Assembly: GCA_024762755.1 (NCBI GenBank) | Contig: JANTGX010000138.1 | Location: forward strand, 1-6,063 | Reading direction: 5' to 3' | From: Gammaproteobacteria bacterium | Lineage (GTDB): Bacteria > Pseudomonadota > Gammaproteobacteria > SZUA-152 | Length of the DNA: 6,063 bases | Shown here: piece by piece, positions 5,352 through 6,063 of the stretch | Position numbering within the stretch: the first letter of the stretch is position 1 | How the letters are laid out: every line of letters begins with the position of its first letter | Position numbers and translations under genes: made by a program | Notes under the pieces: generated by a model | Told to the model about the DNA's origin: nothing | Databases searched by the model: none | Seen by the model: the letters and a program-made list of their open reading frames with translations, nothing else

Positions 5352-6063
5352 GACGATACGGCCTCGCCCACGCACAGCAGCTCCATGATCTCCGCCACCT
5401 GGCGGCGGAAGGCCGGCGCGAGGGTGGTCTCCGGCACCCGCCGCGGGCGTGGGATGTCCACCGTCAACTCACGCCGGATGCGCCCCGGGCGCGGGCTCAG
5501 CACCAGGATGCGGTCGGCCAGCAAGACCGCCTCTTCGATGTCGTGGGTGACGAACACCACCGTGCTGCGTCGCTCCAGCCACAGCTTCAGCAGCAGGGCC
5601 TGCAGGCTGAGGCGGGTCTGGTAGTCGAGGAACACGAAGGGCTCGTCCATGAACAGGATGTCCGGCTCGACGGCAAAACTGCGCGCGATGCTCACCCGCT
5701 GGCACATGCCGCCGGAGATCTGGTGCGGGTAGTAGGCAGCGAAGTCCGTCAGGCCGACCTCGGCCAGGGCCTGCGCCACGCGGACCTCCAGCTCGGCCGC
5801 CGGCCAGCGATCCTCGAGCAGGAAGCGCACGTTGCCGGCCACCGTCATCCAGGGAAACAGGCCGTGCTCCTGAAACACCATGCCGAGGCGTGAGTCGGCC
5901 GGCGTGATGCCCAACTCGCCCTCGCTGGGCGCCTCCAGCCCGGCCAGGGTGCGCAGCAGGCTGGTCTTGCCGCAGCCGCTGGGGCCGAGCAGGCAGAGGA
6001 ATTCGCCGGGGGCCACCGTGAAATCCAGCCCCGTGTAGGCCGCGGTCTCGCGCCCCTGCTGGC
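5348..6063 (-). CDS. ABC transporter ATP-binding protein, SsuB/TauB class (N-terminus beyond the right edge)
   Basis: The visible 237 codons carry a near-complete nucleotide-binding domain. The frame stays open from the GTG at 6016 to the edge, reading GLDFT before VAPGEF. That stretch is the usual strand before Walker A, so the true start lies outside the window. Numbering from the visible end: Walker A GPSGCGKTS (26-34), Q-loop VFQEHGLFPWMT (62-73), signature ISGGMCQRVSIA (115-126), Walker B ILFMDEP (135-141), and switch histidine VFVTHD (169-174). Two positions are unusual: Cys120 where Arg or Gln normally follows SGGM, and D-loop VFLD with YQTR where GALD with a less bulky context is usual. 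It powers import with the permease encoded just downstream, whose start overlaps its stop by four bases. The substrate is unknown. Confidence 0.93.
   Translation of the reverse strand, partial: QQGRETAAYTGLDFTVAPGEFLCLLGPSGCGKTSLLRTLAGLEAPSEGELGITPADSRLGMVFQEHGLFPWMTVAGNVRFLLEDRWPAAELEVRVAQALAEVGLTDFAAYYPHQISGGMCQRVSIARSFAVEPDILFMDEPFVFLDYQTRLSLQALLLKLWLERRSTVVFVTHDIEEAVLLADRILVLSPRPGRIRRELTVDIPRPRRVPETTLAPAFRRQVAEIMELLCVGEAVSS

Noticed and set aside
4887..5624. Plus-strand open frame of 245 codons opposite the ABC genes
   Set aside because: It is dominated by Gln, His, Arg and Asp, which is the reverse complement of hydrophobic membrane codons. The permease and ATPase on the other strand are unmistakable.
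1..6063. tRNA, rRNA, CRISPR array, insertion sequence or prophage gene
   Set aside because: No cloverleaf, no regularly spaced direct repeats, no transposase-like frame and no terminal inverted repeats with target duplications were found by eye.

Overview
This 6,063-base window is GC-rich, with strong G/C preference at third codon positions. It carries compact, SD-led genes typical of a high-GC proteobacterium. The gene types (periplasmic alpha-carbonic anhydrase, lipoprotein SUMF1-like protein, GlcG/HbpS protein, HemN-like radical SAM protein, SsuBC/TauBC-type ABC genes) suggest a gammaproteobacterium or betaproteobacterium, possibly an autotrophic or sulfur-oxidising one. That placement is inference; nothing in the window fixes the taxon. 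No RNA gene, insertion sequence, CRISPR array or phage gene was seen.

Layout. Left block (minus strand): a SUMF1/FGE-sulfatase-fold lipoprotein (62-1087). A possible Shine-Dalgarno for another minus-strand gene lies against the left edge. Upstream of the lipoprotein gene is a secreted alpha-carbonic anhydrase (1301-2056), closed by a clear intrinsic terminator (1177-1207), so the two genes are probably separate transcription units. A divergent intergenic region (2057-2240) holds a perfect 7-4-7 dyad (2177-2194). The dyad sits between -35- and -10-like elements facing the carbonic anhydrase, an arrangement like MerR-family operators.

Middle block (plus strand): a secreted GlcG/HbpS-like protein (2241-2741), a 68-aa protein of unknown function (2801-3007), a strong GC hairpin, then a 473-aa HemN/HemW-like radical SAM protein (3147-4568). 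The putative heme-binding secreted protein next to a HemN-family enzyme gives this block a possible heme or tetrapyrrole theme. The 139-bp gap with a hairpin means co-transcription of the third gene is not certain.

Right block (minus strand, convergent with the radical SAM gene, only 15 bp between stop codons): an ABC importer with an ATPase (5348 to beyond the right edge) and a permease (4584-5351) joined by an ATGA overlap. They belong to the nitrate/sulfonate/taurine importer class. The substrate-binding protein is not in view, so the substrate is unknown.

Most of the window is recognisable by family. The parts worth a second look are the dyad-in-spacer promoter, the heme-themed trio with its uncharacterised small protein, the altered heme-ligand-like motif in the radical SAM protein, and unusual residues in the ABC ATPase and the FGE-like protein.
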